The translations under genes and the position numbers were made by a program. From positions 1,984,001 through 2,048,000 of the forward strand of contig NZ_CP126251.1 in the NCBI RefSeq assembly GCF_003234115.2: a stretch of DNA of 64,000 bases, read 5' to 3'. The notes under the pieces were generated by a model. It did no database searches and was not told the DNA's origin. It saw only the letters and a program-made list of their open reading frames with translations. This DNA comes from Curtobacterium sp. MCPF17_002. Lineage in GTDB: Bacteria; Actinomycetota; Actinomycetes; Actinomycetales; Microbacteriaceae. This document shows, piece after piece, positions 8,039 through 15,889 of the stretch (position 1 is its first letter; each line of letters starts with the position of its first letter).

Positions 8039-10402
8039 ATGACGGACACCCGTGAATCCACGCCCCAGGACTCCGCGCGCGACGCGGCCGCCTCCCGGTC
8101 CGACCAGGTCGCGAGCCGCCCGGGTTCCGCGCCGCGGCCCTCCAGCCCCCTCGGCCCGAACACCACCGGCAACCTCGGTTCCCTCCGGTCGCTGCTGCCC
8201 CGGCTCTTCTCGCGTGCCCAGCCAGCCGGTGCCGTCGACACCCTGATCCGCACGGTCCGTTCGCACCACCCGAAGGCCGACGTCACCCTCATCGAGCGTG
8301 CCTACTCGGTCGCCGAGCGTGCCCACGACGGGCAGAAGCGGAAGTCCGGCGAGCCGTACATCACGCACCCGGTCGCGGTCGCGCAGATCCTCGCCGACCT
8401 CGGCATCGGCACGATCACGATCGCCGCGGCCCTGCTGCACGACACGGTGGAGGACACCGACTACCAGCTCGACCAGCTGCGCGCGGACTTCGGCGACGAG
8501 ATCGCCATGCTCGTCGACGGCGTCACCAAGCTCGACAAGGTCAAGTACGGCGACAGCGCGCAGGCGGAGACCGTCCGCAAGATGGTCATCGCGATGTCGA
8601 AGGACATCCGGGTGCTCGTCATCAAGCTGGCCGACCGACTGCACAACGCCCGCACGTGGGGCTTCGTCGAGTCCACCTCCGCGACGCGGAAGGCGAAGGA
8701 GACGCTCGAGATCTACGCGCCGCTCGCGCACCGTCTCGGCATCCAGATGATCAAGCTGGAGCTCGAGGACCTCTCGTTCGCGGTGCTCCACCCGAAGCTC
8801 TACGTCGAGATCGACAGCCTCGTCAAGGAACGGCAGCCGAAGCGCGAGCAGTTCGTGCAGAACGTCATCGGCACCCTCAAGAAGGACCTCAAGGCAGCGA
8901 AGGTCCGCGGCGACGTGATGGGCCGGCCGAAGCAGTACTACTCGATCTACCAGAAGATGATCGTCCGCGGCCGCGAGTTCGACGAGATCTACGACCTCGT
9001 CGGCATCCGCGTCCTCGTGCCGACCGTGCGCGACTGCTACGCGATGCTCGGTTCGGTGCACGCGCGGTGGACCCCGCTGCCGGGTCGCTTCAAGGACTAC
9101 ATCGCGACCCCGAAGTTCAACCTGTACCAGTCGCTGCACACCACGGTCCTCGGGCCGCAGGGGCGTGCCGTCGAGATCCAGATCCGCACGCACGAGATGC
9201 ACCAGCGTGCCGAGTTCGGTGTCGCCGCGCACTGGAAGTACAAGCAGCGCGCGGCCGGACGCGACGTCGACGCTTCCTCGGCGACCGACCAGGACATGGC
9301 GTGGCTCGCGCACATCACGGACTGGCAGGCGGAGACGAGCGACCCGGGCGAGTTCCTCGACTCCCTGCGGTACGAGATCGGCGCGAAGGAGACCTACGTC
9401 TTCACGCCGCAGGGCAAGGTCATCGGCCTGCCCTCCGGTGCGACCCCGGTCGACTTCGCGTACGCCGTGCACACCGAGATCGGGCACCGCACGATGGGCG
9501 CCAAGGTCAACGGTCGACTGGTCCCGCTCGAGAGCGCGCTGTCGAGCGGTGACGTCGTCGAGATCTTCACGTCGAAGAACCCCGACTCCGGCCCCAGCCA
9601 GGACTGGCTGACCTTCGTCCGCAGCCCCCGGGCCCGCAACAAGATCAAGCAGTGGTTCACCAAGGAGCGCCGCGAAGAGGCGATCGAGCAGGGCCGCGAC
9701 GCCATCGCCCGGGCGATGCGCAAGCAGAACCTGCCGCTCCAGCGCATCATGAGCCAGGACTCCATCTCCGAAGTGGCGTCCTCGATGCGGTACGACGACG
9801 TGTCCGCCCTGTACGCCGCCATCGGCGAGGGCCACGTGTCGACCCAGTCCGTGATCGAGAAGGTCCTCGGCAACGTCCAGACCGACACCGAGACGGACGA
9901 ACCCGAGCTCGCGTTCCCGCGGCAGGTCACCAGCCGGCAGCTGCGCAACAGCGACAGCGGCGTGCTGGTCCGTGGCGCTCCGGACATCCTCGTCAAGCTC
10001 GCGAAGTGCTGCACGCCGGTGCCGGGCGACCAGATCGTCGGGTTCATCACCCGCGGCCAGGGCGTCTCGGTGCACCAGGCGTCCTGCACGAACGTGAAGT
10101 CGCTCATGAACGAGCCCGACCGGATGATCGAGGTCGAGTGGGCCCCGTCGTCGAAGTCGGTGTTCCTGGTCCAGATCCAGATCGAGGCGCTCGATCGGTC
10201 GGGCCTCCTCAGCGACGTCACACGGGTCCTCACCGACCACCACGTGAACATCCTGTCGGCGACGGTGTCGACGTCGTCCGACCGTCTGGCGCTCAGCCGC
10301 TTCGTGTTCGAGATGGGCGACACCACGCACCTCGACCGCGTGCTGAACGCCGTCCGTCGCATCGACGCGGTGTACGACGTGTACCGCGTCAGCGCCGGCT
10401 GA
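8039..10402 (+). CDS. relA: Bifunctional (p)ppGpp synthetase/hydrolase Rel
   Basis: Rel makes and degrades the alarmone (p)ppGpp in the stringent response. The 787 residues contain, in order, a disordered N-terminus (1-60), the hydrolase HD domain with HDTVEDTD (134-141) and HNARTW, the synthetase domain with GRFKDYIATPKFNLYQSLHT, a TGS domain (ETYVFTPQGKVIGLP), a conserved Cys/His region (KLAKCCTPVPGD...QASC) and a C-terminal ACT domain. The RFKD motif is the form found in bifunctional enzymes, in contrast to the acidic EFDD of E. coli RelA, so both activities are expected. Its last 14 bases overlap a convergent gene. Confidence 0.97.
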   Translation: MTDTRESTPQDSARDAAASRSDQVASRPGSAPRPSSPLGPNTTGNLGSLRSLLPRLFSRAQPAGAVDTLIRTVRSHHPKADVTLIERAYSVAERAHDGQKRKSGEPYITHPVAVAQILADLGIGTITIAAALLHDTVEDTDYQLDQLRADFGDEIAMLVDGVTKLDKVKYGDSAQAETVRKMVIAMSKDIRVLVIKLADRLHNARTWGFVESTSATRKAKETLEIYAPLAHRLGIQMIKLELEDLSFAVLHPKLYVEIDSLVKERQPKREQFVQNVIGTLKKDLKAAKVRGDVMGRPKQYYSIYQKMIVRGREFDEIYDLVGIRVLVPTVRDCYAMLGSVHARWTPLPGRFKDYIATPKFNLYQSLHTTVLGPQGRAVEIQIRTHEMHQRAEFGVAAHWKYKQRAAGRDVDASSATDQDMAWLAHITDWQAETSDPGEFLDSLRYEIGAKETYVFTPQGKVIGLPSGATPVDFAYAVHTEIGHRTMGAKVNGRLVPLESALSSGDVVEIFTSKNPDSGPSQDWLTFVRSPRARNKIKQWFTKERREEAIEQGRDAIARAMRKQNLPLQRIMSQDSISEVASSMRYDDVSALYAAIGEGHVSTQSVIEKVLGNVQTDTETDEPELAFPRQVTSRQLRNSDSGVLVRGAPDILVKLAKCCTPVPGDQIVGFITRGQGVSVHQASCTNVKSLMNEPDRMIEVEWAPSSKSVFLVQIQIEALDRSGLLSDVTRVLTDHHVNILSATVSTSSDRLALSRFVFEMGDTTHLDRVLNAVRRIDAVYDVYRVSAG

Positions 10403-10982
10403 CCGGAGCGGGCACCGCCGCGGCCCGAGCGGGTTGCTGCAGGGCGCGCAGCCGCCGCTCGGCCTGCCGGACCATCGGCACCGTCCCGAGGCTCCTGAGG
10501 CGCTCCACGATCTCTGCGCTGCTGACCGCGCCGATGGCCAGGAGCCCGTGCACCGCGGATGCCTCGGCGCCGCCGAAGGCCCCCGCCGTCGCGCCGGGGG
10601 ACCGCAGCAGGTCGACGGCGGTCCGCGCCGGGACCGTCACGCGGAGCGCTCCGAGGCGGGCGATGTCGTCGTCGTCGATCCGGACCGCGCGCAGTCGGAC
10701 GTCGGCCTCGACGTGCACGCGCACCTGCAGCGGGATGCACGCTTCGACCGGTGCCGGGAGGCGTGAGGCGGCGCCCCAGATCCACGCCGCCGTCAGTGTG
10801 CTCGCGATGAGCCGAGCGTCCCGCAGGACCCAGGCCGCCGCGGCGGCCCGCAGCTCGGGCGTCTGCGGCTCTGCGGGCGAGGCCCAGCACGGCCCGACGG
10901 CCACGAGCTCGCCGGCGAGCACCGCGCTCCGCAGTTCGGACTCCGGCCAGTCGTCGCTGGTCAGGAGTCGCGAGCGGGCCAC
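10389..10982 (-). CDS. AbiEi-antitoxin-like protein without partner toxin
   Basis: This 197-residue protein resembles the N-terminal part of type IV AbiEi-family antitoxins and related actinobacterial proteins: a short winged helix (SRLLTSDDWPESELRSAVLAGELVAVGPCWAS), then a region with TLTAAWIWGA and VHVEADVRL, and the typical LGALRVTVPARTAVDLLRS near 130-150. I recognise the family by style only. No AbiEii-like nucleotidyltransferase toxin lies beside it. The start is chosen at GTG 10982 because CAGGAT sits 6 bases upstream; GTG 10988 or 11000 are alternatives. It converges on rel and overlaps its end by 14 bases. Confidence 0.6.
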   Translation of the reverse strand: MARSRLLTSDDWPESELRSAVLAGELVAVGPCWASPAEPQTPELRAAAAAWVLRDARLIASTLTAAWIWGAASRLPAPVEACIPLQVRVHVEADVRLRAVRIDDDDIARLGALRVTVPARTAVDLLRSPGATAGAFGGAEASAVHGLLAIGAVSSAEIVERLRSLGTVPMVRQAERRLRALQQPARAAAVPAPVSRR

Positions 10983-10988
10983 CCGCAC

Positions 10989-10994
10989 ATCCTG
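10989..10994 (-). promoter_or_regulatory. -10 box of leaderless AbiEi-like gene
   Basis: CAGGAT on the minus strand, 6 bases before the GTG at 10982. Confidence 0.4.
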
Positions 10995-11068
10995 CCCCAC
11001 GCTCCTCCGCGCACCGCACCGCCTGTGGAGAGCGCGTGGCGCGGTCCGGTGGACGGTACCGACCGACG

Positions 11069-11110
11069 GGCCTGGAGGCGCGGTGCGGGCCCGCACCGCG
11101 CCTCCAGGCC
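11069..11110. repeat. CTGGAGG-family palindrome, perfect 42 bp
   Basis: Two 21-base arms meet without a loop: the left arm begins GGCCTGGAGGCGCGGTGC and the right arm (11090-11110) is its exact complement ending CGCGCCTCCAGGCC. It lies downstream of the ROK gene and upstream of the AbiEi-like gene. There is no T-tract on either side. This is the cleanest member of the family in the window. Confidence 0.9.
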
Positions 11111-11247
11111 GTCAGTGGTCACGTCCACCGCCGCCGGCCGCGTCCGAGACTCGGCCATGCGGACGAAACGCGCGTCGCCGGACCCGCGAACTGTCCGCCC
11201 AGGCGAGACTCGGCCGGCCGAGCGCGCAGCGCGCGCAGCGCGGAACG

Positions 11248-12201
11248 TCAGCGCAGGACGTCGGCGCGGTGCACGAGCGCAGCGGCGCCGATGAGCGGGC
11301 CGTCCTGCGAGAGCCCCGTCGGCACGATGCGCACCTTGGTGACGAACCCGAACTCGACGCGCTCGGCGACCGCCTGCCGCGCGTACTCGAACAGGTCGGG
11401 CGTGACGTGCGAGAAGCCGCCGCCGATGGCCACGACCTCGAGGTCGACGAGGCTCGTCGCGGCGGCGATCGCCTGCCCGAGCGCGCGACCGCTCCGCTGG
11501 ACGGCCGCGACCGCGATCTCGTCGCCGGCTGCGTAGGCCGCCGACAGTTCCTCACCGGTGGTGCCGGTGAAGCCCTGCCGCTGCGCCCAGGCGACGGTCT
11601 TCGGGCCGCTGGCGATCGCCTCGAGGCAGCCGGTGCCGCCGCAGGCGCAGTGGTCGTCGAAGCCACCGCACTCGACGTGGCCGATGTGCCCCGCGTTGCC
11701 GGTCGGGCCGCTCACGGTGCGGCCGTGCAGGATCAGGCCGCCGCCGACGCCGGTCGAGACGATCATGCCCATCACGTGGTCGTGGCCCTGTGCGGCACCG
11801 ATCCAGTGCTCGGCGAGCGTGATCGCCAGGCCGTCCATGCGGAGCGTGACCGGGACGCCGTCGGGGACGTGCGCGGCGACACGGTCGCGCAGCGGGTAGC
11901 CGCGCCAGACCGGCATGTTGAGCGGGGACACGAGGCCGTGCTCCTCGTCGACGGGCCCGGCGGACCCGATGCCGACGCCGATCAGCGTGGCGTCGGCGGG
12001 CAGCGCGGCGATCGCGGCGGTGACGACCTCGTCGACGGCCGCCTGCAGTTCCTCGGACGTGCGCTGCGGCCCGGTGGGGCTGCGGAAGCGGGTGGCCGGC
12101 AGGATGACGCCCTCGTCGGTGACGAGCGCCGCCTCGACCTTGGTGCCGCCGAGGTCGACGGCGAGGGCGAGCGGGGTGGTCTGCGGTGCTGTGGTGGACA
12201 T
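11248..12201 (-). CDS. ROK family sugar kinase (glucokinase-like)
   Basis: This is a cytosolic ROK-fold protein of 317 residues, expected to phosphorylate a hexose with ATP. It has the phosphate-1 motif LAVDLGGTKVEAAL (13-26) and the ROK zinc-binding segment GHIGHVECGG..HCACGGTGCLE (171-194) with H174 and a Cys cluster. Odd point: the usual NDANAAALAE catalytic motif reads RMDGLAITLAEHW, keeping the Asp (D123) and Glu but losing both Asn residues. It starts at ATG with GGAG 8 bases upstream. It follows deoC in the same direction after 92 bases, so the pair may serve deoxyribose or nucleoside-sugar use. Confidence 0.88.
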   Translation of the reverse strand: MSTTAPQTTPLALAVDLGGTKVEAALVTDEGVILPATRFRSPTGPQRTSEELQAAVDEVVTAAIAALPADATLIGVGIGSAGPVDEEHGLVSPLNMPVWRGYPLRDRVAAHVPDGVPVTLRMDGLAITLAEHWIGAAQGHDHVMGMIVSTGVGGGLILHGRTVSGPTGNAGHIGHVECGGFDDHCACGGTGCLEAIASGPKTVAWAQRQGFTGTTGEELSAAYAAGDEIAVAAVQRSGRALGQAIAAATSLVDLEVVAIGGGFSHVTPDLFEYARQAVAERVEFGFVTKVRIVPTGLSQDGPLIGAAALVHRADVLR

Positions 12202-12220
12202 GCTCGCTCCGATGCGGCGG

Positions 12221-12240
12221 TCTGGAGGCACGGTGCGGCT
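12221..12240. repeat. CTGGAGG-family half element
   Basis: TCTGGAGGCACGGTGCGGCT between deoC and the ROK gene. It matches the left arm of the family palindrome; the right arm is not evident. Confidence 0.5.
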
Positions 12241-12293
12241 CCGGGACGCGGCGTCGCGTCCGGTGGGCACCGGCTCTGGTGGGGTGGTCCGGG

Positions 12294-13040
12294 TCAGTAG
12301 GAGGAGGTGTCGTCGCCGAGCGCCGACGCGGTGCCGCTCTCGGCACGGTGCGCGACCTCGTCGAGGATGCGTGCGGAGGCGCTCGTGCCGATGCGGTCGG
12401 CGCCCGCCGTGACCATCTCGAGCAGGGTGTCGAGGCCGCGGACGCCGCCGGACGCCTTGACGCCCGTGTCGGCCCCGACGGTCTGGCGCATGAGGCGGAT
12501 GTGCTCGGCGGTCGCACCGCCGCCGGCGAACCCGGTGGAGGTCTTCACGAAGGCGGCCCCGGCGGACTGCGCGGCGCGGGAGGCGGCGACGATCTCGTCG
12601 TCGGTGAGGAACGCGGTCTCGAGGATGACCTTCACGACGGTGCTGCCCGCGGCGTCGACCACGGCGCGGACGTCGGCCTCGACGCGCTCCCAGTCGCCGG
12701 ACTTCGCCGCGCCGATGTTCTGCACCATGTCGAGCTCGAACGCCCCGTCGGCGAGGGCCTGCAGCGACTCGGCGACCTTGGCCCCGGTGGACGTGGTGCC
12801 GTGCGGGAAGCCGATGACCGTCCCGACGCCGACCCCGGTGCCCTGGAGACGCTCGACCGCGTGGGCGACGTCGCTCGGGCGGACGCACACGCTGAACACG
12901 CGGTACGCGGCGGCTTCGTCGAGCTGCGCGTCGACGTCCGCACGGGTCAGTTCGGGCTTCAGGATCGCGTGGTCGATGAGACCACGGACGACATCGGCAC
13001 TGATCTGTTCGGGATCGACGGAGAACGCTGCATTGTCCAC
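12294..13040 (-). CDS. deoC: Deoxyribose-phosphate aldolase
   Basis: DeoC cleaves 2-deoxyribose 5-phosphate to acetaldehyde and glyceraldehyde 3-phosphate. The 248 residues form a class I aldolase: Schiff-base lysine K166 in AAFVKTSTGF, second lysine K195 in VKASGGVRG, and D104 in FELDMVQNIG. The start is GTG at 13040, with TAGGCT 6 bases upstream and no Shine-Dalgarno, so the mRNA is probably leaderless. It is divergent from the SDR-DUF2867 gene, only 42 bases away. Confidence 0.95.
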   Translation of the reverse strand: MDNAAFSVDPEQISADVVRGLIDHAILKPELTRADVDAQLDEAAAYRVFSVCVRPSDVAHAVERLQGTGVGVGTVIGFPHGTTSTGAKVAESLQALADGAFELDMVQNIGAAKSGDWERVEADVRAVVDAAGSTVVKVILETAFLTDDEIVAASRAAQSAGAAFVKTSTGFAGGGATAEHIRLMRQTVGADTGVKASGGVRGLDTLLEMVTAGADRIGTSASARILDEVAHRAESGTASALGDDTSSY

Positions 13041-13046
13041 CCGGCA

Positions 13047-13052
13047 AGCCTA
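13047..13052 (-). promoter_or_regulatory. -10 box of leaderless deoC
   Basis: TAGGCT on the minus strand, exactly 6 bases before the deoC GTG. Confidence 0.55.
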
Positions 13053-13069
13053 CCCGGAGCCGGGCCGCG

Positions 13070-13075
13070 TACCGT
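13070..13075 (+). promoter_or_regulatory. -10 box of leaderless SDR-DUF2867 gene
   Basis: TACCGT, 7 bases before the ATG at 13083. It lies 17 bases from the divergent deoC -10 box, so the two promoters share their upstream DNA. Confidence 0.5.
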
Positions 13076-13082
13076 GCCCCGC

Positions 13083-14675
13083 ATGCACGTCCTCGTCACC
13101 GGGGCCACCGGGTACATCGGCGGTCGCCTCGTCCCACGTCTCCTCGAAGCCGGCCACAGCGTCCGCGTCTTCGTCCGCACCCCTCGGAAGCTCCAGGACG
13201 TCCCCTGGCACGACGACGTCGAGATCGTCGAGGGCGACCTCCAGGACGCCACCGCGGTGCGCGCCGCCGTCGAGGGGATCGGGGCCGTCTACTACCTCGC
13301 CCACGCGATGGGCGCGGAGGGCGACTTCGAACACGCCGAGCGGCAGGCCGCCGAGACCATGGCGCACGAGGCGAAGGCCGCCGGCGTCCGCCGGTTCGTG
13401 TACCTGGGCGGCTTGCACCCCGACGGCGAGCTGTCGAAGCACCTCCGCAGCCGGAAGGAGGTCGGGGACCTCCTGCTGCGGTCCGGCGTGCCGACCGTCG
13501 CCTACCAGGCGGGCGTCGTCATCGGGTCCGGGAGCACCTCGTTCGAGATGATCCGCCACGTGACCGACGTGCTGCCGTGGATGCCGGCGCCGCGCTGGGT
13601 GCGGAACCGGATCCAGCCGATCGCCGTCCGCGACGTCCTCTACTACCTCGTGCAGGCGCTCGAGATCCCCGCCGACGTCAACCGCACGTTCGACATCGGT
13701 GGGCCGGACGTGCTCCGCTACGGCCAGATGCTCAACGGATACGCGGTCGAGGCGAAGCTGCCGCAGCGCCCGATCTCGGTGCTGCCCGTCCTCACCCCGC
13801 GCCTCGCCGCGCACTGGTTCAACGTGGTCACGCCGATCCCGCGGAAGCTCGCGACGCCGATCATCGAGTCGCTCCAGTTCGAGTGCGTCCAGCGCGAGCA
13901 CGACATCGACGACGTCGTGCCGCGTCCGGCCGGCGGCCTGACGACCTACCGCCGTGCCGTACGACTCGCACTCAGCCGGATGCGCACCGGCGAGGTCGAG
14001 ACGAGCTGGCGGAACGCCACGCTCTCCGCGACCCCGGCCGACCCGCTGCCGAGCGACCCCGACTGGGCCGGCCACACCGTGTACGTCGACGACCGGAAGC
14101 GGCACTCGTCCGCCTCCGCCGAGGACGTGTGGCGCGTCGTCGAGTCGATCGGCGGCGAGAACGGCTGGTACTCGTTCCCCCTCGCCTGGGTCGCCCGCGG
14201 CTGGATGGACAAGATCGCCGGGGGAGTCGGGCTCAGCCGGGGCCGCCGCGACCCGAAGCGCCTCGAGCAGGGCGACGCGCTCGACTGGTGGCGTGTGGAA
14301 CGTCTCGACCGCGGGCGGTACCTGCGCCTCCGCGCCGAGTTCAAGTCACCGGGCCGAGCCTGGCTCGAGATGACGGTCACCCCGGCCGCGGACGGCGGCA
14401 GCGACTACCGCCAGCGGGCGATCTACTTCCCCCAGGGGCTCTCCGGACGGCTGTACTGGTACTCGATCCTGCCGTTCCACGGCGTGATCTTCCCCGGCAT
14501 GGTGGAGCGCATCACCGCAGCCGCCGAACGGGAGTCCGAGCACACCGAGTCGACGGGACGGAACTGGACCCAGCAGAATGGGAAGCCGGCACCGGTTCCA
14601 GATCCGGCACCAGGGCCGGATGGGGATCCCACATCGGGTCCGGATCCGGCACCGGAACACGAGGAGGCAGCATGA
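13083..14675 (+). CDS. NAD(P)-binding SDR protein fused to DUF2867
   Basis: This is a 530-residue protein with an N-terminal atypical SDR domain (GATGYIGGRL, residues 7-16; VYYLAHAMG; YLGGL) and a C-terminal DUF2867 domain (about 310-490, with WYSFPLAWVARGWMDKI and LRAEFKSPGRAWLEM). Proteins of this architecture are widespread in actinobacteria; the substrate is unknown. The last 30 residues are a Pro/Asp/Gly repeat tail (PAPVPDPAPGPDGDP) whose codons (CCA, GAT, GGA) are less GC-rich than the rest. The ATG has a -10 box 7 bases upstream; the stop overlaps the next gene (ATGA). Confidence 0.88.
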   Translation: MHVLVTGATGYIGGRLVPRLLEAGHSVRVFVRTPRKLQDVPWHDDVEIVEGDLQDATAVRAAVEGIGAVYYLAHAMGAEGDFEHAERQAAETMAHEAKAAGVRRFVYLGGLHPDGELSKHLRSRKEVGDLLLRSGVPTVAYQAGVVIGSGSTSFEMIRHVTDVLPWMPAPRWVRNRIQPIAVRDVLYYLVQALEIPADVNRTFDIGGPDVLRYGQMLNGYAVEAKLPQRPISVLPVLTPRLAAHWFNVVTPIPRKLATPIIESLQFECVQREHDIDDVVPRPAGGLTTYRRAVRLALSRMRTGEVETSWRNATLSATPADPLPSDPDWAGHTVYVDDRKRHSSASAEDVWRVVESIGGENGWYSFPLAWVARGWMDKIAGGVGLSRGRRDPKRLEQGDALDWWRVERLDRGRYLRLRAEFKSPGRAWLEMTVTPAADGGSDYRQRAIYFPQGLSGRLYWYSILPFHGVIFPGMVERITAAAERESEHTESTGRNWTQQNGKPAPVPDPAPGPDGDPTSGPDPAPEHEEAA

Positions 14676-15292
14676 CCGCGGACGCAGTCCAGCCCGACGA
14701 CGCAGCGAGCACCGAGGACCACGGCGCCGTCCTGTTCCTCGGCGACAGCATCACGGCGCAGGGGTCGTGGGACACCTGGCTGCCCGACGAGCGCACCGTG
14801 AACCAGGGTGTCGGCGGCGACACCACCGACGGGGTGCTCGCCCGTCTGGACGACGTGATCGCCCAGCAGCCGGAGGTCATCGTGCTGCTCGTCGGCACGA
14901 ACGACTTCGGCAACCACCGGGCGAGCGTCGAGCACGTGGTCCGCGGGGTGGAGTCCGTGCTCGTCACCCTCCGCCGCGAGCTCCCGGGCGTCCGGCTCCT
15001 GCTCGTGTCGATCCTGCCGCGTCAGGCCGACTTCTCGACCAAGATCGAGGAGGCGAACCGGCACCTCCGGCAGTTCGTCGCAACGTGCCACGCGCAGTAC
15101 CTCGACGCCTGGCCCGCCCTCGCCGACGGCGACCACCTCGACGACCGCTTCACCGACGACGGTCTGCACCTGACCGAGGAGGGCTACCGGGCGTACGTCG
15201 CGGAGCTCGTACCGGCACTCGAGCGGGTCCGTGAGCTCCCGCCGATGTCCCGCTCGATCCAGGCGATCGACCTCGACGGCGCCTCGGCCTGA
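14672..15292 (+). CDS. SGNH/GDSL-type esterase/hydrolase
   Basis: This is a 206-residue SGNH-fold hydrolase. Block I is LFLGDSIT with nucleophile S26; block II is GVGGDTT, block III VGTND, and block V DDGLHLTEEGYRAY supplies the Asp/His pair. There is no signal peptide, so it is probably cytosolic, with an ester or acetyl substrate that cannot be named. ATG at 14672 overlaps the SDR-DUF2867 stop and has GAGGAGG upstream; the stop shares one base with the next ATG, making a three-gene operon. Confidence 0.9.
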   Translation: MTADAVQPDDAASTEDHGAVLFLGDSITAQGSWDTWLPDERTVNQGVGGDTTDGVLARLDDVIAQQPEVIVLLVGTNDFGNHRASVEHVVRGVESVLVTLRRELPGVRLLLVSILPRQADFSTKIEEANRHLRQFVATCHAQYLDAWPALADGDHLDDRFTDDGLHLTEEGYRAYVAELVPALERVRELPPMSRSIQAIDLDGASA

Positions 15293-15801
15293 TGGCCGCT
15301 CGGAAGGGACGGCCCCCGGTGGGGTCGTCCCAGGACGGCGTGCCCGGGGTCCCTGCGCGCACGACCCCTGCGCGCACGACCTCGGCGCGTTCGGCCGCTG
15401 GGCGCCAGGCCGCGAGGGGCGGGTCAGGCAGCCGCTCGGGTGCCCGCGCGAAGGGCGAGCTGCCCCCGTTCACCCGGCCGGCCCTCGCCCCGTCGCTCAT
15501 CGCGGCGATCGTCCTGCTCGCCTGCGTCGCGATCGTGGACTCGTCCGCGTTCGTGTTCGCCCGCTGGGGCGTGACCGTCCTCGCGCTCATCGTGCTCGTC
15601 TTCGCCGTCCGCGGCCGGACCTGGTGGGTCACCGTGCTCATGGCCGCCGTCGCGGTCTGCTGGAACCCGCTCGCGGTCGTGTCGATCCCCGGGGAGCTCT
15701 GGGCGGCGCTCCAGCTCGTCGCGGCGGCGCTGTTCATCGTGGTCGGCATCGTCGTGAAGGTGCCGCGCGAGACGGAGACGACCCGCGCCTCCAGGCCCTG
15801 A
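15292..15801 (+). CDS. Small membrane protein (DUF6804-like)
   Basis: A 169-residue protein with a disordered basic N-terminus of about 55 residues containing a short repeat (ARTTPARTTSARS) and then four predicted membrane helices (about 66-85, 88-105, 109-127, 134-156). WWVTVLMAAVAVCWNPL and GELWAALQLVAAALFIVVG resemble a small family of actinobacterial membrane proteins; the function is unknown. The last codons, encoding RASRP and the stop, are made of a half copy of the CTGGAGG-family repeat. The start overlaps the SGNH stop by one base. Confidence 0.75.
   Translation: MAARKGRPPVGSSQDGVPGVPARTTPARTTSARSAAGRQAARGGSGSRSGARAKGELPPFTRPALAPSLIAAIVLLACVAIVDSSAFVFARWGVTVLALIVLVFAVRGRTWWVTVLMAAVAVCWNPLAVVSIPGELWAALQLVAAALFIVVGIVVKVPRETETTRASRP
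15784..15797. repeat. CTGGAGG-family half element at a gene end
   Basis: CGCGCCTCCAGGCC, the right arm only, encodes the last residues of the membrane protein before its TGA. There is no matching left arm nearby. Confidence 0.55.
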
Positions 15802-15836
15802 ACGAACGCTCGCGGGCCGAGCGTCCGCGCGGACGG

Positions 15837-15842
15837 TAGGAT
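15837..15842 (+). promoter_or_regulatory. -10 box upstream of Stealth gene
   Basis: TAGGAT, with about 42 bases of leader to the ATG at 15890; GAAGGG just before the start is the ribosome site. Confidence 0.45.
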
Positions 15843-15889
15843 CGCAATGGCCGGGTGCAGGACCCGGCCGATCGACCCGAAGGGCATGG

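Noticed and set aside
7463..10330. Very long open frame antisense to secF-rel (about 955 codons)
   Set aside because: It is the mirror of GC-rich coding DNA; its product is Arg/Asp/His/Val-rich without domains, while rel and the rhodanese on the other strand are clear.
9652..12300. Long plus-strand open frame across rel, the AbiEi-like gene and the ROK gene
   Set aside because: It has low-complexity Arg/Pro/Ala composition and overlaps three well-supported genes.
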